Assembly: GCF_000701505.1 (NCBI RefSeq)
Contig: NZ_JNJB01000020.1
Coordinates: 1 to 61,357, forward strand
Direction of reading: 5' to 3'
Length of the DNA: 61,357 bases
DNA from: Dyadobacter crusticola DSM 16708
GTDB taxonomy: Bacteria; Bacteroidota; Bacteroidia; Cytophagales; Spirosomataceae
Of the stretch, positions 19,113 to 28,842 are shown piece after piece; position 1 is the stretch's first letter; every line of letters starts with the position of its first letter. Position numbers and translations under genes: made by a program. The notes below the pieces were generated by a model. It was given only the letters and a program-made list of their open reading frames with translations, ran no database searches and was not told the DNA's origin.

Positions 19113-19931
19113 TCAATAAGATTCCTGTTCGTTCGGGAATGATTTGCCTTTTACATCTTTAATATAATTGGAAATTGCATCGGTCATCACGCCATTTAAA
19201 TCAGCGTAGCGACGTAAGAACCTGGGCTTGAATTCCTTATTGATACCCAGTAAATCGTGTAGTACCAGAATCTGACCATCTGCGTGCGGTCCTGCGCCTA
19301 TTCCTACGGTTGGGATCGTCACACTTTCAGACACTTTCTTTGTCAATGCGGAAGGAATCTTTTCCAAAACCACAGAAAAAGCACCTACTTCTTCGAGCAT
19401 TTTGCAGTCTTCCAGCAGCTTGGCCGCCTCTGCCTCTTGCTTCGCGCGTACAGTATAGGTACCAAATTTATAAATGGACTGCGGTGTAAGGCCCAAATGT
19501 CCCATTACCGGAACACCCGCGCTTAATATCCGGGTAATAGAATCTTTGATTTCCAGTCCGCCTTCGAGTTTAACTGCGTGCGCTCCGGACTCTTTCATGA
19601 TCCGGATCGCCGAGTTTAAAGCCTCGCGAGAGTTTCCCTGATAAGATCCAAAAGGAAGGTCCACCACTACCAGTGCACGTTTTACCGCGCGAACAACCGA
19701 AGTTGCATGATAGATCATCTGATCAATGGTAATCGGCAGCGTAGTTTCGTGGCCCGCCATTACATTGGAAGCCGAGTCGCCTACGAGGATCAATTCCACG
19801 CCAGCTGCGTCTACAATTCCAGCCATTGAATAATCGTAAGCGGTAAGACACGAGATCTTCTCACCCCGATTTTTCATTTCCTGAATGGTATGAGTAGTAA
19901 CGCGTTTGATGTCAGGGGTGTGGACAGACAT
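19113..19931 (-). CDS. panB: 3-methyl-2-oxobutanoate hydroxymethyltransferase
   Basis: The 272-aa first committed enzyme of pantothenate (vitamin B5) synthesis. It adds a hydroxymethyl group from methylene-THF to ketoisovalerate. The motifs ISCLTAYDYSMAGIVDAAGVE, VGDSASNVM, GHLGLTPQS and PTVGIGAGPHADGQILV are all present and give the Mg-binding and substrate sites. Length matches the family. No panC or panD is adjacent. It leads the rightmost end of a three-gene leftward run. Confidence 0.96.
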   Translation of the reverse strand: MSVHTPDIKRVTTHTIQEMKNRGEKISCLTAYDYSMAGIVDAAGVELILVGDSASNVMAGHETTLPITIDQMIYHATSVVRAVKRALVVVDLPFGSYQGNSREALNSAIRIMKESGAHAVKLEGGLEIKDSITRILSAGVPVMGHLGLTPQSIYKFGTYTVRAKQEAEAAKLLEDCKMLEEVGAFSVVLEKIPSALTKKVSESVTIPTVGIGAGPHADGQILVLHDLLGINKEFKPRFLRRYADLNGVMTDAISNYIKDVKGKSFPNEQESY

Positions 19932-20094
19932 ATATTTTTGTATTTAATGGAACCGGTTGGTTGTCTGGTGGCAAAAATTGTCACTTATGGTCATTTGTTG
20001 TCAGAGCTATTTTAATGATACATCTCAAACGTCGACGATTAATGACAATACTTGACTAATAAATGATTATTTCCGAATAGTACTTCACTAATCG

Positions 20095-21435
20095 CTACCT
20101 CCTGATCAGCCAGTTTTCGGGATTGAGGCGGGAAGTATTTTTCCAGATCTGAAATTGAAGCTCTGAGGTTCCGTCGCTGTCAGTAGCTACGCGGCCAATG
20201 TTTTCTCTTGCTTTTACCTTTTGTCCGGCGCGAACAGTTACGCCATTCATTTTGGCATAAATTGTCATATAATTACCATGCTGGATCGCAACTACATTGC
20301 CCATTCCAGGCATTTCTGTTACGTCGAGTACCACGCCATCGTAAACTGACCGTACCGGCTCTCCGGCAGTTGTCTGTATATCTACACCAAGGTTATCGAC
20401 CATTACACCCTTCAAAACGGCATGCGGCCTCTGTCCGAAGTGGCCCGAAACAAATCCCTTAACCGGCCATGGCAGTCGGGATTGCGATGCTGTGAATGAA
20501 GATGCCAGTGTGGTTTCCTCTTCGCTCATACCACTAGAAACAACCGGCTCTTCCTCTTCTTTCGGCGCGGCTACGATAGCTGCCTCGCCTTTTTTCTCTC
20601 TTTCGGCATTCTCCCGGGCTAGCCGTTCTCTCTCGGCACGGCGGCGTGCTTCACGCTCTTCCCGTTCCTTCCGCTCTCTTTCGAGCCGCTCTCTTCTTTC
20701 GCGTTCTGCGATCCGCCTGATATTGGCTTCCAGCAAATCGGTAGCGCGCTTGTTCTCAGCAATCTGTTTTCTAAGTTCAACCTCCTTTTGCGACAGCTCC
20801 TGAATAACTTCGTTCTGTTTCACCTTTAAGCCTTCCAGCTTGGTATTTTCAGATACGCGGGTGTCCAGAACAGTTTTTTGCTGATTTTTCTTCGCGGTAA
20901 TGCGACGGCGCTCCTGCATGAGTTTGTCTTGCAAAACGCCGATTTCCTTCGCTTGTCCCTGCCTCGCCTCTGTATATTGTTTGAGGTATTTATATCTTAA
21001 TACAAACTGATTGAATGTACCGGCAGAAAAAAGGAAGACAAGCTGATTGAAATATGCATTCCGCTTCGAGGCTTCATAGATCATGTGCCCGTACTCTTCT
21101 TTGAGAACATTAAGGCTGCTGTCAAGCGACTGACGCTTTCTTTCAAGGACTTTTAACTCGCCATCAAGCAGTTCCAGATCGTCAGAAAGCAGGTCAATTT
21201 GCTTTTTGTAAGTGTTGATCTGCTGGTTCAATGCTTTTAATTGTCCGAGGTTGACGTTCTTTTGGGAAGAAGTCTGTTTGAGTATACTTTGAATCTCCCG
21301 GATTTTGCTCTGGTTTTCGCTTTTTTCGCGTTCCAGCTGTTCCCTGGTTTTCTGGGCGTAAGCGCCAGCCAACGAACACAGAATGAACGTCAGCATTAAA
21401 ATTAAACGACGGCGACCAGGGGTACTAAAAAGCAT
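20095..21435 (-). CDS. EnvC-like murein hydrolase activator (coiled coil plus degenerate LytM)
   Basis: About 446 aa; the start at 21435 gives a signal peptide ending AGAYAQ. Residues 20-260 are long coiled coils, ending in an Arg/Glu-rich stretch. The C-terminal 110 residues are an M23/LytM fold, but zinc ligands are lost: the usual HxGxD reads NLGVD, and the terminal HLH reads ELQ in TSELQFQIW. Known EnvC proteins share such losses and activate amidases rather than cut peptidoglycan, so a role in cell separation is inferred. It is the third gene of a TPR-DUF4292-EnvC run. Confidence 0.88.
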   Translation of the reverse strand: MLFSTPGRRRLILMLTFILCSLAGAYAQKTREQLEREKSENQSKIREIQSILKQTSSQKNVNLGQLKALNQQINTYKKQIDLLSDDLELLDGELKVLERKRQSLDSSLNVLKEEYGHMIYEASKRNAYFNQLVFLFSAGTFNQFVLRYKYLKQYTEARQGQAKEIGVLQDKLMQERRRITAKKNQQKTVLDTRVSENTKLEGLKVKQNEVIQELSQKEVELRKQIAENKRATDLLEANIRRIAERERRERLERERKEREEREARRRAERERLARENAEREKKGEAAIVAAPKEEEEPVVSSGMSEEETTLASSFTASQSRLPWPVKGFVSGHFGQRPHAVLKGVMVDNLGVDIQTTAGEPVRSVYDGVVLDVTEMPGMGNVVAIQHGNYMTIYAKMNGVTVRAGQKVKARENIGRVATDSDGTSELQFQIWKNTSRLNPENWLIRR

Positions 21436-21498
21436 ATTATTGATTCTTGCAGGCAAAATACAATTCATGGCCGGCAAATTTAAGCAGACTTTCTGACT

Positions 21499-22341
21499 TT
21501 ATTTTTTGCGTTTATAGCTGGAAGGTACATTGAATGGAAATCCCGGGCTTTCAGTCTGCATTTCAACCTTGCTGTGCTTAATGCGCATATTAGTCTGGCT
21601 TACCTGCTGATCTTTCGGTGATTTTACATTCAGATTGATGATACTAGAGAAAGGAAACAGAATTCCGCCTACATTCTTAAAATCTTCGTAATCAAGCAAA
21701 AAAGCATTCTGGGTAGGTACTTCTGTTGCTTTTAGCCGTGACAGTTTAAGTGTGCTTTCACTGATGTAATTCTCGATTTCCAGCCGGTCTTTGATCTGCC
21801 TTAAAACATAAAATTCATTCATTTTGACAAACCTTGCATCGGGTTCCTGGGCAAATGGAAGGTTTCCGACGATCATTGCCTGCAAAAGATCAAAGTTGAG
21901 GTCAAAATTATATTGCTTACTCAGCTGCTCGTAATTAAACACGAAATAGTCGCGATGTATTTTATCCATAAATACAATGGAATCGCGGGTAATAATGCCC
22001 CTGGCGACTTCCAGACCAACTCCCGTCACAGAAAGCCAGATGATACTATCCTTCTTCATCCGGATATTCACATTGGCATTATCAAAATTCTGGGACTTGC
22101 TTTGGAGAGATACCTTTGATTTGGCAGTCAGGTAATTGAATGCAACTTCATTAATCTTGACAGCTTCCACCGGTGCGGCCGCTGCATTGTTAGAAGAATC
22201 TGGCACCGAAGTCGCTGTGCCTGCTGCCGTAGAATCTGAAAATGGATTTTCGCTGGTACTTTTGGATGTACGTTGTTTGTGGCAAGCTGTTAACCAAAAA
22301 AACGAAATGGCGAACAGCCCGGCTACTAATTTATTGCTCAT
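21499..22341 (-). CDS. DUF4292 lipoprotein
   Basis: About 280 aa. The start at 22341 (MSNKLVAG) gives a lipoprotein signal with lipobox LTAC. After a Ser/Thr/Ala-rich linker comes a domain beginning VAFNYLTAKSKVSLQSKSQNFDNANVNIRMKKDSIIWLSV, whose repeated amphipathic strands resemble the LolA/LolB lipoprotein-carrier fold. The start overlaps the end of the upstream TPR gene by 11 nt, showing translational coupling. A role in outer-membrane lipoprotein or lipid handling is an inference from fold and context. Confidence 0.85.
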   Translation of the reverse strand: MSNKLVAGLFAISFFWLTACHKQRTSKSTSENPFSDSTAAGTATSVPDSSNNAAAAPVEAVKINEVAFNYLTAKSKVSLQSKSQNFDNANVNIRMKKDSIIWLSVTGVGLEVARGIITRDSIVFMDKIHRDYFVFNYEQLSKQYNFDLNFDLLQAMIVGNLPFAQEPDARFVKMNEFYVLRQIKDRLEIENYISESTLKLSRLKATEVPTQNAFLLDYEDFKNVGGILFPFSSIINLNVKSPKDQQVSQTNMRIKHSKVEMQTESPGFPFNVPSSYKRKK

Positions 22342-24082
22342 GTAATGCACCTGTTGCTATTTTTTTGTCAAGAAGTTCAGTGGTTTCTCCCATTCTCTTT
22401 GCCTTTTTCCACTGAGCCACTGCATTGTCCCTTTCGCCGAGTTTGAAAAGAACATCTCCATAATGTTCAACAATCGTGCCACTTACGCTGCTGCTGTCGA
22501 GCATTGCTTTCTCCAAAAACTCTTTCGCCTTCTTATAATCTTTCCGGATGTACAGTACCCAGGCATGCGTATCCAGGTAAGTCGGATTGTCTTTGTGCTG
22601 CTGCACCAGCTTTTCCGACATCTTCAAAGCCAGGTCAAGTTTTTCCTTTCTGAGCGAGAGAAAATAGCTGTAATTGTTTAAAACATGATCGTTATCGGGA
22701 TTTGCTTTCAATGCGAGCTCGTAAGAAGCATCGGATTTTGCATGGTCGCCCTGCCCGTTGAATGCATCACCCAGGGACGCGTAAATATGCGGAACAAGAT
22801 CAGGGTTGTTGGTGACCAGTTTAAGGCTCTCTTCCAGAGAAGAAACTGCCTCCCGGTAATTCTTCTTCATCAAATGCGCCGTTCCATTGGAATACCAGAA
22901 CAGTCCCTGATTTGGAAAAAGCTCCAACGCCTTCTCTGAATGCACCAGCATGCTGTCGATCTGGTTGAGTTCGCCGTCCAGCTGGATCAAGGCAATCCAG
23001 ATCTTGAAGTCGGAGCCGTCGATCCGGGCAGCTTTTGCGTAAATGTCGCGGGCTTCTGCTTTCTTGTTCTGACGTGCGAGCAAGTCGGCGTATATTACGT
23101 TTGCGAGGGCTTCATTCGGGTGTGTTTCCAAAAGCTGCTTCGCCAGCGTAACTGCCTCAGTAATCTCATTTTCTGATTTCAGCATACTCAGGTAACCTGT
23201 CAAAACCCTGATTTTCGGCTCTGCTTCTAGGTTTGGATTAGCAAAAACCAGTTTAAGCTCCTGGTTACACTTCTGTACGTCGCCATTGCGGCGGTATATA
23301 TCTGCCAGCAGTACGTGTGCCTGCGCCTCATCAGGATTGATTTTGAGCGCCTCTTCAAGTGGTGTCACTGCCTCCACGATGCGATCGTTGGCGATCAGCA
23401 GCTCGGCCAGTTCTACACGGTAGCTTACCTCGGTAGGTTCGGCATTGATTAGCTTTTTCGCTTCTGCAACAGCTTTATCAAGATTGTTTTGCCTCAGATA
23501 AAGCTGCTGTTTCTGGTGTGTGATTTCTTCTGTAATGCCCATTGATTTTTCAAGAACATTATAGGTCTCAATCGCTTTATCAGGCTGATCGTTAAATACG
23601 TACACGGCCGCCAGCTCAATTCCATACTGGATATTTTCGGGATTTTTGGCAACTAGTGTTTCGTAAATAGCAGCAGCTTCGGAATATTTCCTTCTCTTGG
23701 CATAAAGCTCTGCCAGTTGCTGCGCGTAAAAGATATTTTCCTTGTCAAGCTCGTGCGCTTTCTTAGAGGGGGCAATTGCGTCGTCGTACTTTTCAAGCTT
23801 GATCAATGCAGTGGCTACCAAATACTGGCTGGCTGCATCCTGACTGTTTTCCTGCGCCAGTTTCTCAAAAAGAGGCAATGCCCGGGCGGGCTCGTCTTTC
23901 ATCATAAACTTCATCCCCTCCGTCGCAAGCGACTCTTTTTCAAGGCGAAGACCAACATCTTCGGTTTTTACAGCATCTTTATCACGGTCTTTGTTGCGGC
24001 GCTGGGCAAGCGAAGAATGCGTGACGAGCAGACTCGCCAGCATTAAGATCGGAAGGTTTAGTTTCAAATACACGGTCTTCAT
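22331..24082 (-). CDS. exported tetratricopeptide repeat protein
   Basis: 583 aa with a signal peptide (LNLPILMLASLLVTHSSLAQ). From residue 55 to the end it is made of about 14 TPR-like helical pairs (e.g. ALPLFEKLAQENSQDAASQYLVATALIKLEKYDDAI), a scaffold for protein-protein contacts in the periplasm. It heads the run TPR, DUF4292, EnvC-like. Gene overlap with DUF4292 suggests the products work together in the envelope. No catalytic domain is seen. Confidence 0.9.
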   Translation of the reverse strand: MKTVYLKLNLPILMLASLLVTHSSLAQRRNKDRDKDAVKTEDVGLRLEKESLATEGMKFMMKDEPARALPLFEKLAQENSQDAASQYLVATALIKLEKYDDAIAPSKKAHELDKENIFYAQQLAELYAKRRKYSEAAAIYETLVAKNPENIQYGIELAAVYVFNDQPDKAIETYNVLEKSMGITEEITHQKQQLYLRQNNLDKAVAEAKKLINAEPTEVSYRVELAELLIANDRIVEAVTPLEEALKINPDEAQAHVLLADIYRRNGDVQKCNQELKLVFANPNLEAEPKIRVLTGYLSMLKSENEITEAVTLAKQLLETHPNEALANVIYADLLARQNKKAEARDIYAKAARIDGSDFKIWIALIQLDGELNQIDSMLVHSEKALELFPNQGLFWYSNGTAHLMKKNYREAVSSLEESLKLVTNNPDLVPHIYASLGDAFNGQGDHAKSDASYELALKANPDNDHVLNNYSYFLSLRKEKLDLALKMSEKLVQQHKDNPTYLDTHAWVLYIRKDYKKAKEFLEKAMLDSSSVSGTIVEHYGDVLFKLGERDNAVAQWKKAKRMGETTELLDKKIATGALHEQ

Positions 24083-24226
24083 ATTTCAATCAGATGCCAT
24101 CAGTTTCCGAGACTTGACCGGCTATTTCAGAGTAAACAACAAAGTTACCAATTTTGTCTGTACGACTGGTTCGTAAGACTGTTCAAACAAAGATACTAAC
24201 GCGGAAATGCAAGTATTCTTGTTTGC

Positions 24227-26647
24227 TTAATTCACTGAATATGTGCTTCTGGCAAAGCCCGGCGACCCGCTGGTACTGAGCGCTTCTACCCGCACATCGA
24301 CAATAGTAGCTGCATCAGAATTGAAATACCGGATCTTCGCTTTTCCATTCCCGTCTGTTTTTACCATTGGCGCCCAGAAAATCGTCGCCCGATAATCGGG
24401 ATTTACGTTCTGCGGTTCCTTCGGTGAATAGGAGGGAGCATAAAATACCTTCGGCACATTGAACCCCGCAATTTTCGAGACCAGCACGCCAGGCACTATA
24501 TCTTGTGTGTAGTCGTAGCTTGAATTTCCTCGTTTTGTCAAAACTGATATCACTCCATTTCCACCATTCATTCCAAAGATCGCTGCCGACGGGCCTTTCA
24601 GTACATCAATGGACTCTACATCATTAACATTCAACGAGGAAATAAAATCCTTATCCACCGGCATTCCGTCCAAAACAAACTGCGGCTCATTCTGATTTCC
24701 CCGGATACTCACCCTCGCGTTCATCCCAAAACCCGTAACTGATACACCCGCAACTCTTCCCGCAAGTATATCAAGTATGCTCATTCTACCGGCGGCAAGC
24801 TCTGGCGTCACCTTAATGGACGCATCCGCTGTACCATAGATTTTTCGTGGATCGCGTTGGACCTGCTTCTTGGCTTTGATGGTGACTTCCTGCAATAACC
24901 GTTCCCGGTTTGCCCGTATTTTTCTGCTAATCTCTTGATCCTGTGCATTTCTTTGTAGGAAATCATTCAGCAGTTTTGCGTCTACGGTAAGTGGATAGTA
25001 AGGATTCTCCCCAGGGGATATTCTGGGAATCTCCTGCGGGAAAATGCTGAACGACAGACTTTGATTATTTTTCTTACCCATTCCTTGTACACGTACTTTC
25101 AGAGAGTCTTCAAAAATGAGGTTGTACAATGCAAACTGTCCTTTTTCATTTGTCTCGGCAGTCAGGAAATTGCTCAGGCTGTCATTGCTTACGTAAACAG
25201 AAAGCGCAGTCTGAGCTGCTGGCTTTTTGTTTCTGCGTGCTTCTCCGGCAAATGTAATACCTTGTTCCACAAAGTATCTTGGGCCTTCAAGTGAATCGCG
25301 GAGTACCTCCTCCCATTTAAACCTGCTCCAACCCTGCGTCATCATCAGAATATCACGGTGCATTTTCCGCTCTGTTTTGGTTTCGTCAAAGTAGTAGCCC
25401 GGCTGTTCGACGAGGCCTTTTAAATCAGAAGAAAGCAGCAGATAGGAAACAATGTTTTGGTCGTGTATTTGTTGCTGGATTTGTCCGGCATCCGTAATGG
25501 ACACTGAGATGTGAGTTTCGACTGGCTTCCCGGCTGTATCCGTTACGGCAATTTCAATTTCGGATTGCTCACGCGGCTTATAAGCAGCTTTTGAAGGGTT
25601 TACCTGGACCCGGAGACTGTGATTGTGATCGATAAAGATAAGCCGCTCGCACACAGGTCTGTTTTCTTCATTGAATAGCGTCAAATGCGTTATTCCATCT
25701 GGCAGATCAGTATTGGGAACATTCATCATTAAACCTTTGCCTGAAATTTTGCCTTTGGCTACAAAAGCAACAATACCGCGCGAGTGCCCGACAATGTTGA
25801 CAGGGACCTCAGTTTTACCCGGAACCTTTGCATAGGCAATTATCCTGGTTTTCAGCGGATTGGAGGTATTGTCAACAACGAGTGTATAACCCGTTTCATT
25901 TACTTTCGGAAAAGCGTATTTCGATGCGCCGCCGTTTTTTTCCCTCAAAAATGCAGTGTAGGAAGACCCGGACTTAGCTGCAAACTGAAAGCGCCCCATT
26001 CCCAGGTGCTCACTCTTGAAGGAGGCCACAGTATCATTATTCTGGTCCATGATAAATCCTGCCACATGCTCTCCCATACCCGAGGCATTCACGGCCTTGA
26101 ACGCAACACGTGTAGCGACTTCGGCCATCAATTCGCCGCCCTCAGGAAAAAACTGTAAATCAATTTTACCGGTCGCAGGAACAGGTGTACTTCCGGCGGG
26201 ATCGAAGACCTGAATATCTTTATGAAAGAAAAAAGCTTCGGGAGCATTGCGCATCCAGTTGGTATAAGCGCGCAATGAATATGCACCAGGCGGAATGGAG
26301 TCGGCCAGTACAATTTCACCATTCCCGATCCCGCCATTCAGGTAAGTGCGCCTTAATGCAAAGTTTTTCCCGGTGTTCTGATCGATCAGGTCCACATACA
26401 GCAAATTGCTGGTGCTGTCGGGATTGTGCAGTGAGCCTTCTACGAGAAATGCATTGTACCACAGCGTATCGCCAGTCATATAATAAGGCTTGTCTGTATG
26501 CAGATAGGCTTTCTCAACCGGGAGAGCTTGCCGGTAACGGAGCAGCTTTTCGGAGATCATTTTGGTAAAATCTTCGTCTGCCCATTTGAATGCGACTATG
26601 AAAAGGAATACCGCAGCAGCTAGAATCCTGATGTGACTTTTGTGCAT
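24227..26647 (-). CDS. TonB-plug protein with macroglobulin-like domains, no beta-barrel
   Basis: About 806 aa; the start at 26647 (MHKSHIRILAAAVFLFIVAF) gives an N-terminal export signal. The first part has a macroglobulin MG2-like segment (KAYLHTDKPYYMTGDTLWYNA). Residues of about 600-707 are a TonB plug domain (DILAGRVAGVSVTG, VSIRGNQNEPQFVLDG, VESIDVLKGPSAAIFG). A second MG-like segment closes the protein (WAPMVKTDGNGKAKIRYFNS). A 22-strand barrel is absent: only about 100 residues follow the plug. It lies 35 nt after an APC permease gene and is probably co-transcribed. Confidence 0.85.
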   Translation of the reverse strand: MHKSHIRILAAAVFLFIVAFKWADEDFTKMISEKLLRYRQALPVEKAYLHTDKPYYMTGDTLWYNAFLVEGSLHNPDSTSNLLYVDLIDQNTGKNFALRRTYLNGGIGNGEIVLADSIPPGAYSLRAYTNWMRNAPEAFFFHKDIQVFDPAGSTPVPATGKIDLQFFPEGGELMAEVATRVAFKAVNASGMGEHVAGFIMDQNNDTVASFKSEHLGMGRFQFAAKSGSSYTAFLREKNGGASKYAFPKVNETGYTLVVDNTSNPLKTRIIAYAKVPGKTEVPVNIVGHSRGIVAFVAKGKISGKGLMMNVPNTDLPDGITHLTLFNEENRPVCERLIFIDHNHSLRVQVNPSKAAYKPREQSEIEIAVTDTAGKPVETHISVSITDAGQIQQQIHDQNIVSYLLLSSDLKGLVEQPGYYFDETKTERKMHRDILMMTQGWSRFKWEEVLRDSLEGPRYFVEQGITFAGEARRNKKPAAQTALSVYVSNDSLSNFLTAETNEKGQFALYNLIFEDSLKVRVQGMGKKNNQSLSFSIFPQEIPRISPGENPYYPLTVDAKLLNDFLQRNAQDQEISRKIRANRERLLQEVTIKAKKQVQRDPRKIYGTADASIKVTPELAAGRMSILDILAGRVAGVSVTGFGMNARVSIRGNQNEPQFVLDGMPVDKDFISSLNVNDVESIDVLKGPSAAIFGMNGGNGVISVLTKRGNSSYDYTQDIVPGVLVSKIAGFNVPKVFYAPSYSPKEPQNVNPDYRATIFWAPMVKTDGNGKAKIRYFNSDAATIVDVRVEALSTSGSPGFARSTYSVN

Positions 26648-26682
26648 TGTGACATGTTTTAGTTTGTTGTAGATGAAAGTAC

Positions 26683-28017
26683 TTAGCGATTTGCCCGTCG
26701 CACAAAAAGATACGCCGGGTAACTTATTACAAGGAATAACAATGCAAACTGACTGCTGGCCAAGTCCTGGATCACCGCACCTATCAAAAATGCAAGTGAG
26801 CAGATCAGCATCGCAATTGGTAAAACAGGGTAAGCAGGAACCTTCCAAGGTCTGGCCAGCTCCGGCTCTTTCTTTCTCAATGCAAGCAGAGACGCGAATG
26901 CGGACGCATGTCCAAGTACAAAAAAGAAAGTGGCGATATCCGAGAGCTTCTCACAGGCATCTTTTCCAATTAATATTAAAAGTATGGCGACCCCGGAAGT
27001 TACCAGCATTGCTACCGCAGGTGTGCCGCCCTTATTAACGGAGCTGCCGGAAGGCAAAAACAGGCCATCGCGGCTCATTGAATAAAGTACACGAGGATTA
27101 AAGAGCAGCTGCGCATTCACAATCCCGAGAATGGATATCATCAGAAATAACGTCACGATTTTTCCTGAACCTTCCCCGAAAATCAAGCGTATCGCATCGG
27201 CCGCAGCCAGTTTGGATTGTGCCAGCTCGTTCATGGGCAATACGTGCAAAATAGCGAGGTTACAAAGAAGATAAATGGCGATAATTACCAATACGCCCCC
27301 CATCATGGACCGGGGCAAATTTTTGGTTGGGTCACGGTCTTCTTCTGAAAAGTAGGCCGCGGTGTGCCAGCCGTCGTAAGTATAAAAAATGGCTTGAAGA
27401 GAGAAAATAACGGGTGCGATCCAGCTGCCTGTCGCTATGATCTTGCTGGTGGTAGTACTTGCCTGTTCGGCAGTGACTTCGTCTCCATAGATATAGCAAA
27501 CGGCCACGAATGCAAAAAGTCCGATCCCTTTCAGTACGCTCATAATATTCTGGAAGCTGCTGGCCAATGCGAGCCCGATCCAGTGCACGCAGGTCAGCAC
27601 CAGCAGAATGGCGGCTGCAACGTAAGGTTCGTAGCCCACCAGTGTGGGGATGAGCAATGCCAGGTACTCGCTCATCGTGTATACCCCGAAACCCAGCGCA
27701 GAGCAAGTCCCGAGCCAGCTGTTGATGCCCACCACAAATCCGGCATAATTACCGAAAGCGCGCTGCGCATAAACATACCAGGCACCAGCTTTGGGGACCG
27801 AAGTACCTAATTCGATGGTACAGAGTGTGCCGAGGAATGCGTAGAGACTTACTGCCGCCCAGAGCAGCATGATCAGCCAGGGTTCGCCGATTTGGGCTGC
27901 AATGGGCCCCGGCTTGCGCAATATACCAGTCCCGATGGTGCCGCCCACGGTAACTGCAATGCCGAATCCTACTCCTAATATTTTGAAAAGCTCATTTTTT
28001 GCAGAGGGTTGTGTCAT
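26683..28017 (-). CDS. APC-family amino acid permease
   Basis: 444 aa with about 12 membrane helices and no large soluble domain. Helix 1 carries VTVGGTIGTGILRKPG, the unwound substrate-binding motif of APC transporters, followed by GAWYVYAQRAFGNYAGFVVG. Members import or exchange amino acids with protons or antiport partners. The substrate cannot be read from the sequence. The plug-domain gene lies 35 nt downstream on the same strand. Confidence 0.92.
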   Translation of the reverse strand: MTQPSAKNELFKILGVGFGIAVTVGGTIGTGILRKPGPIAAQIGEPWLIMLLWAAVSLYAFLGTLCTIELGTSVPKAGAWYVYAQRAFGNYAGFVVGINSWLGTCSALGFGVYTMSEYLALLIPTLVGYEPYVAAAILLVLTCVHWIGLALASSFQNIMSVLKGIGLFAFVAVCYIYGDEVTAEQASTTTSKIIATGSWIAPVIFSLQAIFYTYDGWHTAAYFSEEDRDPTKNLPRSMMGGVLVIIAIYLLCNLAILHVLPMNELAQSKLAAADAIRLIFGEGSGKIVTLFLMISILGIVNAQLLFNPRVLYSMSRDGLFLPSGSSVNKGGTPAVAMLVTSGVAILLILIGKDACEKLSDIATFFFVLGHASAFASLLALRKKEPELARPWKVPAYPVLPIAMLICSLAFLIGAVIQDLASSQFALLFLVISYPAYLFVRRANR

Positions 28018-28394
28018 ATTAAGGAGTGAAGGAATGTGCCTTCCGAAAATAAGAAAAGTTTTTCTTTTTGTAACTTCTATGTTCGTAATGAACTACAATG
28101 CATTCGGATGCGGGAAACGGAATGAAGCAGTCGCGCAATTTTCTGATTCACCGCAAGTTAGGTTAATTGATTTTGACGAGTCGTCATTCACTATTTTGAA
28201 TCGGGAAATACGACGAATGGTCTGGGTTATCTTCAAAAGATTGAAATGATCAACCTTCGCACTTGAAGCACTTCCAGGAATGCGGCAAGATTGGCGGTAC
28301 CGGGTTCACGGATGTTGCGCATACCTCTGAATAAATAGATTTGTACAGGCTGAGTTAGCAAATTAGTTTGTAAAACAATTCAAAAAGCGAGACT
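28018..28394. other. 377-nt intergenic region
   Basis: This region lies between the divergently read permease gene and the small gene at 28395. A short open frame on the plus strand (about 28078-28249) has no recognisable domain and atypical composition, and I do not call it. The promoter of the 28395 gene is near the right end. Otherwise I see nothing I can name. Confidence 0.5.
28315..28343 (+). promoter_or_regulatory. putative promoter of the 28395 gene
   Basis: TTG (28315-28317) and TAGATTTG (28336-28343) match the Bacteroidota -33 and -7 elements with an 18-nt spacer. Transcription would start near 28350, leaving a leader of about 45 nt. Confidence 0.5.
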
Positions 28395-28781
28395 ATGGGA
28401 ATGTTTGACACACTACTGTTCGATATCAACCTCTTACCAGTTTCCGATGAAGAGAAGCAGTTGTTATTGAATGAGGAATTTCAGACGAAGTCTTTGGATA
28501 ATTTGCTTCGAACTTATCGGATTACCGAGAAAGGGAATCTGTTGTACGGCGTGTACTCAAGTGATTTTTTAGACGATTACGCACCGGCATGCCAATATGA
28601 AAAATGGATTGAAGTACCAGAGGTGCATGGCTATATTAGCTTTTATACCTCACTAACCGATTCGAACAGATGGTACGAGTTTGTCGCAAAATTCACCAAC
28701 GGAAAGTTAGTCGAAGTTTTCCGCAATGAAGGAACGAGGTATGAAGGTAATAGAAAGATGACTGATGTTGGTATAAGCTAA
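28395..28781 (+). CDS. hypothetical protein, 128 aa
   Basis: A small acidic, soluble protein beginning MGMFDTLLFDINLLPVSDEEKQ, with several aromatic residues (GVYSSDFLDDYAPACQYEKW, GYISFYTSL). Small proteins with a GMFD start and this alternation of acidic and aromatic residues occur in bacterial accessory and phage-linked loci, but I cannot place this one in a named family. It has its own promoter and a strong terminator and appears to be a single-gene unit. It is convergent with atpC. Confidence 0.75.
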   Translation: MGMFDTLLFDINLLPVSDEEKQLLLNEEFQTKSLDNLLRTYRITEKGNLLYGVYSSDFLDDYAPACQYEKWIEVPEVHGYISFYTSLTDSNRWYEFVAKFTNGKLVEVFRNEGTRYEGNRKMTDVGIS

Positions 28782-28786
28782 AGCAC

Positions 28787-28826
28787 AAAAAAACCGGATG
28801 CCGTTCTCACGACATCCGGTTTTTCA
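28787..28826. terminator. bidirectional intrinsic terminator
   Basis: A 10-bp perfect stem (AAACCGGATG, 28791-28800, with CATCCGGTTT, 28813-28822) has A and T runs outside the arms. It separates the convergent 28395 gene and atpC and works in either direction. Confidence 0.85.
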
Positions 28827-28842
28827 CTTTTGATCAATATTC

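Noticed and set aside
20095..21435. Active M23 endopeptidase
   Set aside because: The metal ligands are replaced (NLGVD for HxGxD and ELQ for HLH), so an activator role is more likely.
28078..28249. Short open frame in the 377-nt gap
   Set aside because: It has no family resemblance, no ribosome site, and lies upstream of a better supported promoter for the next gene.
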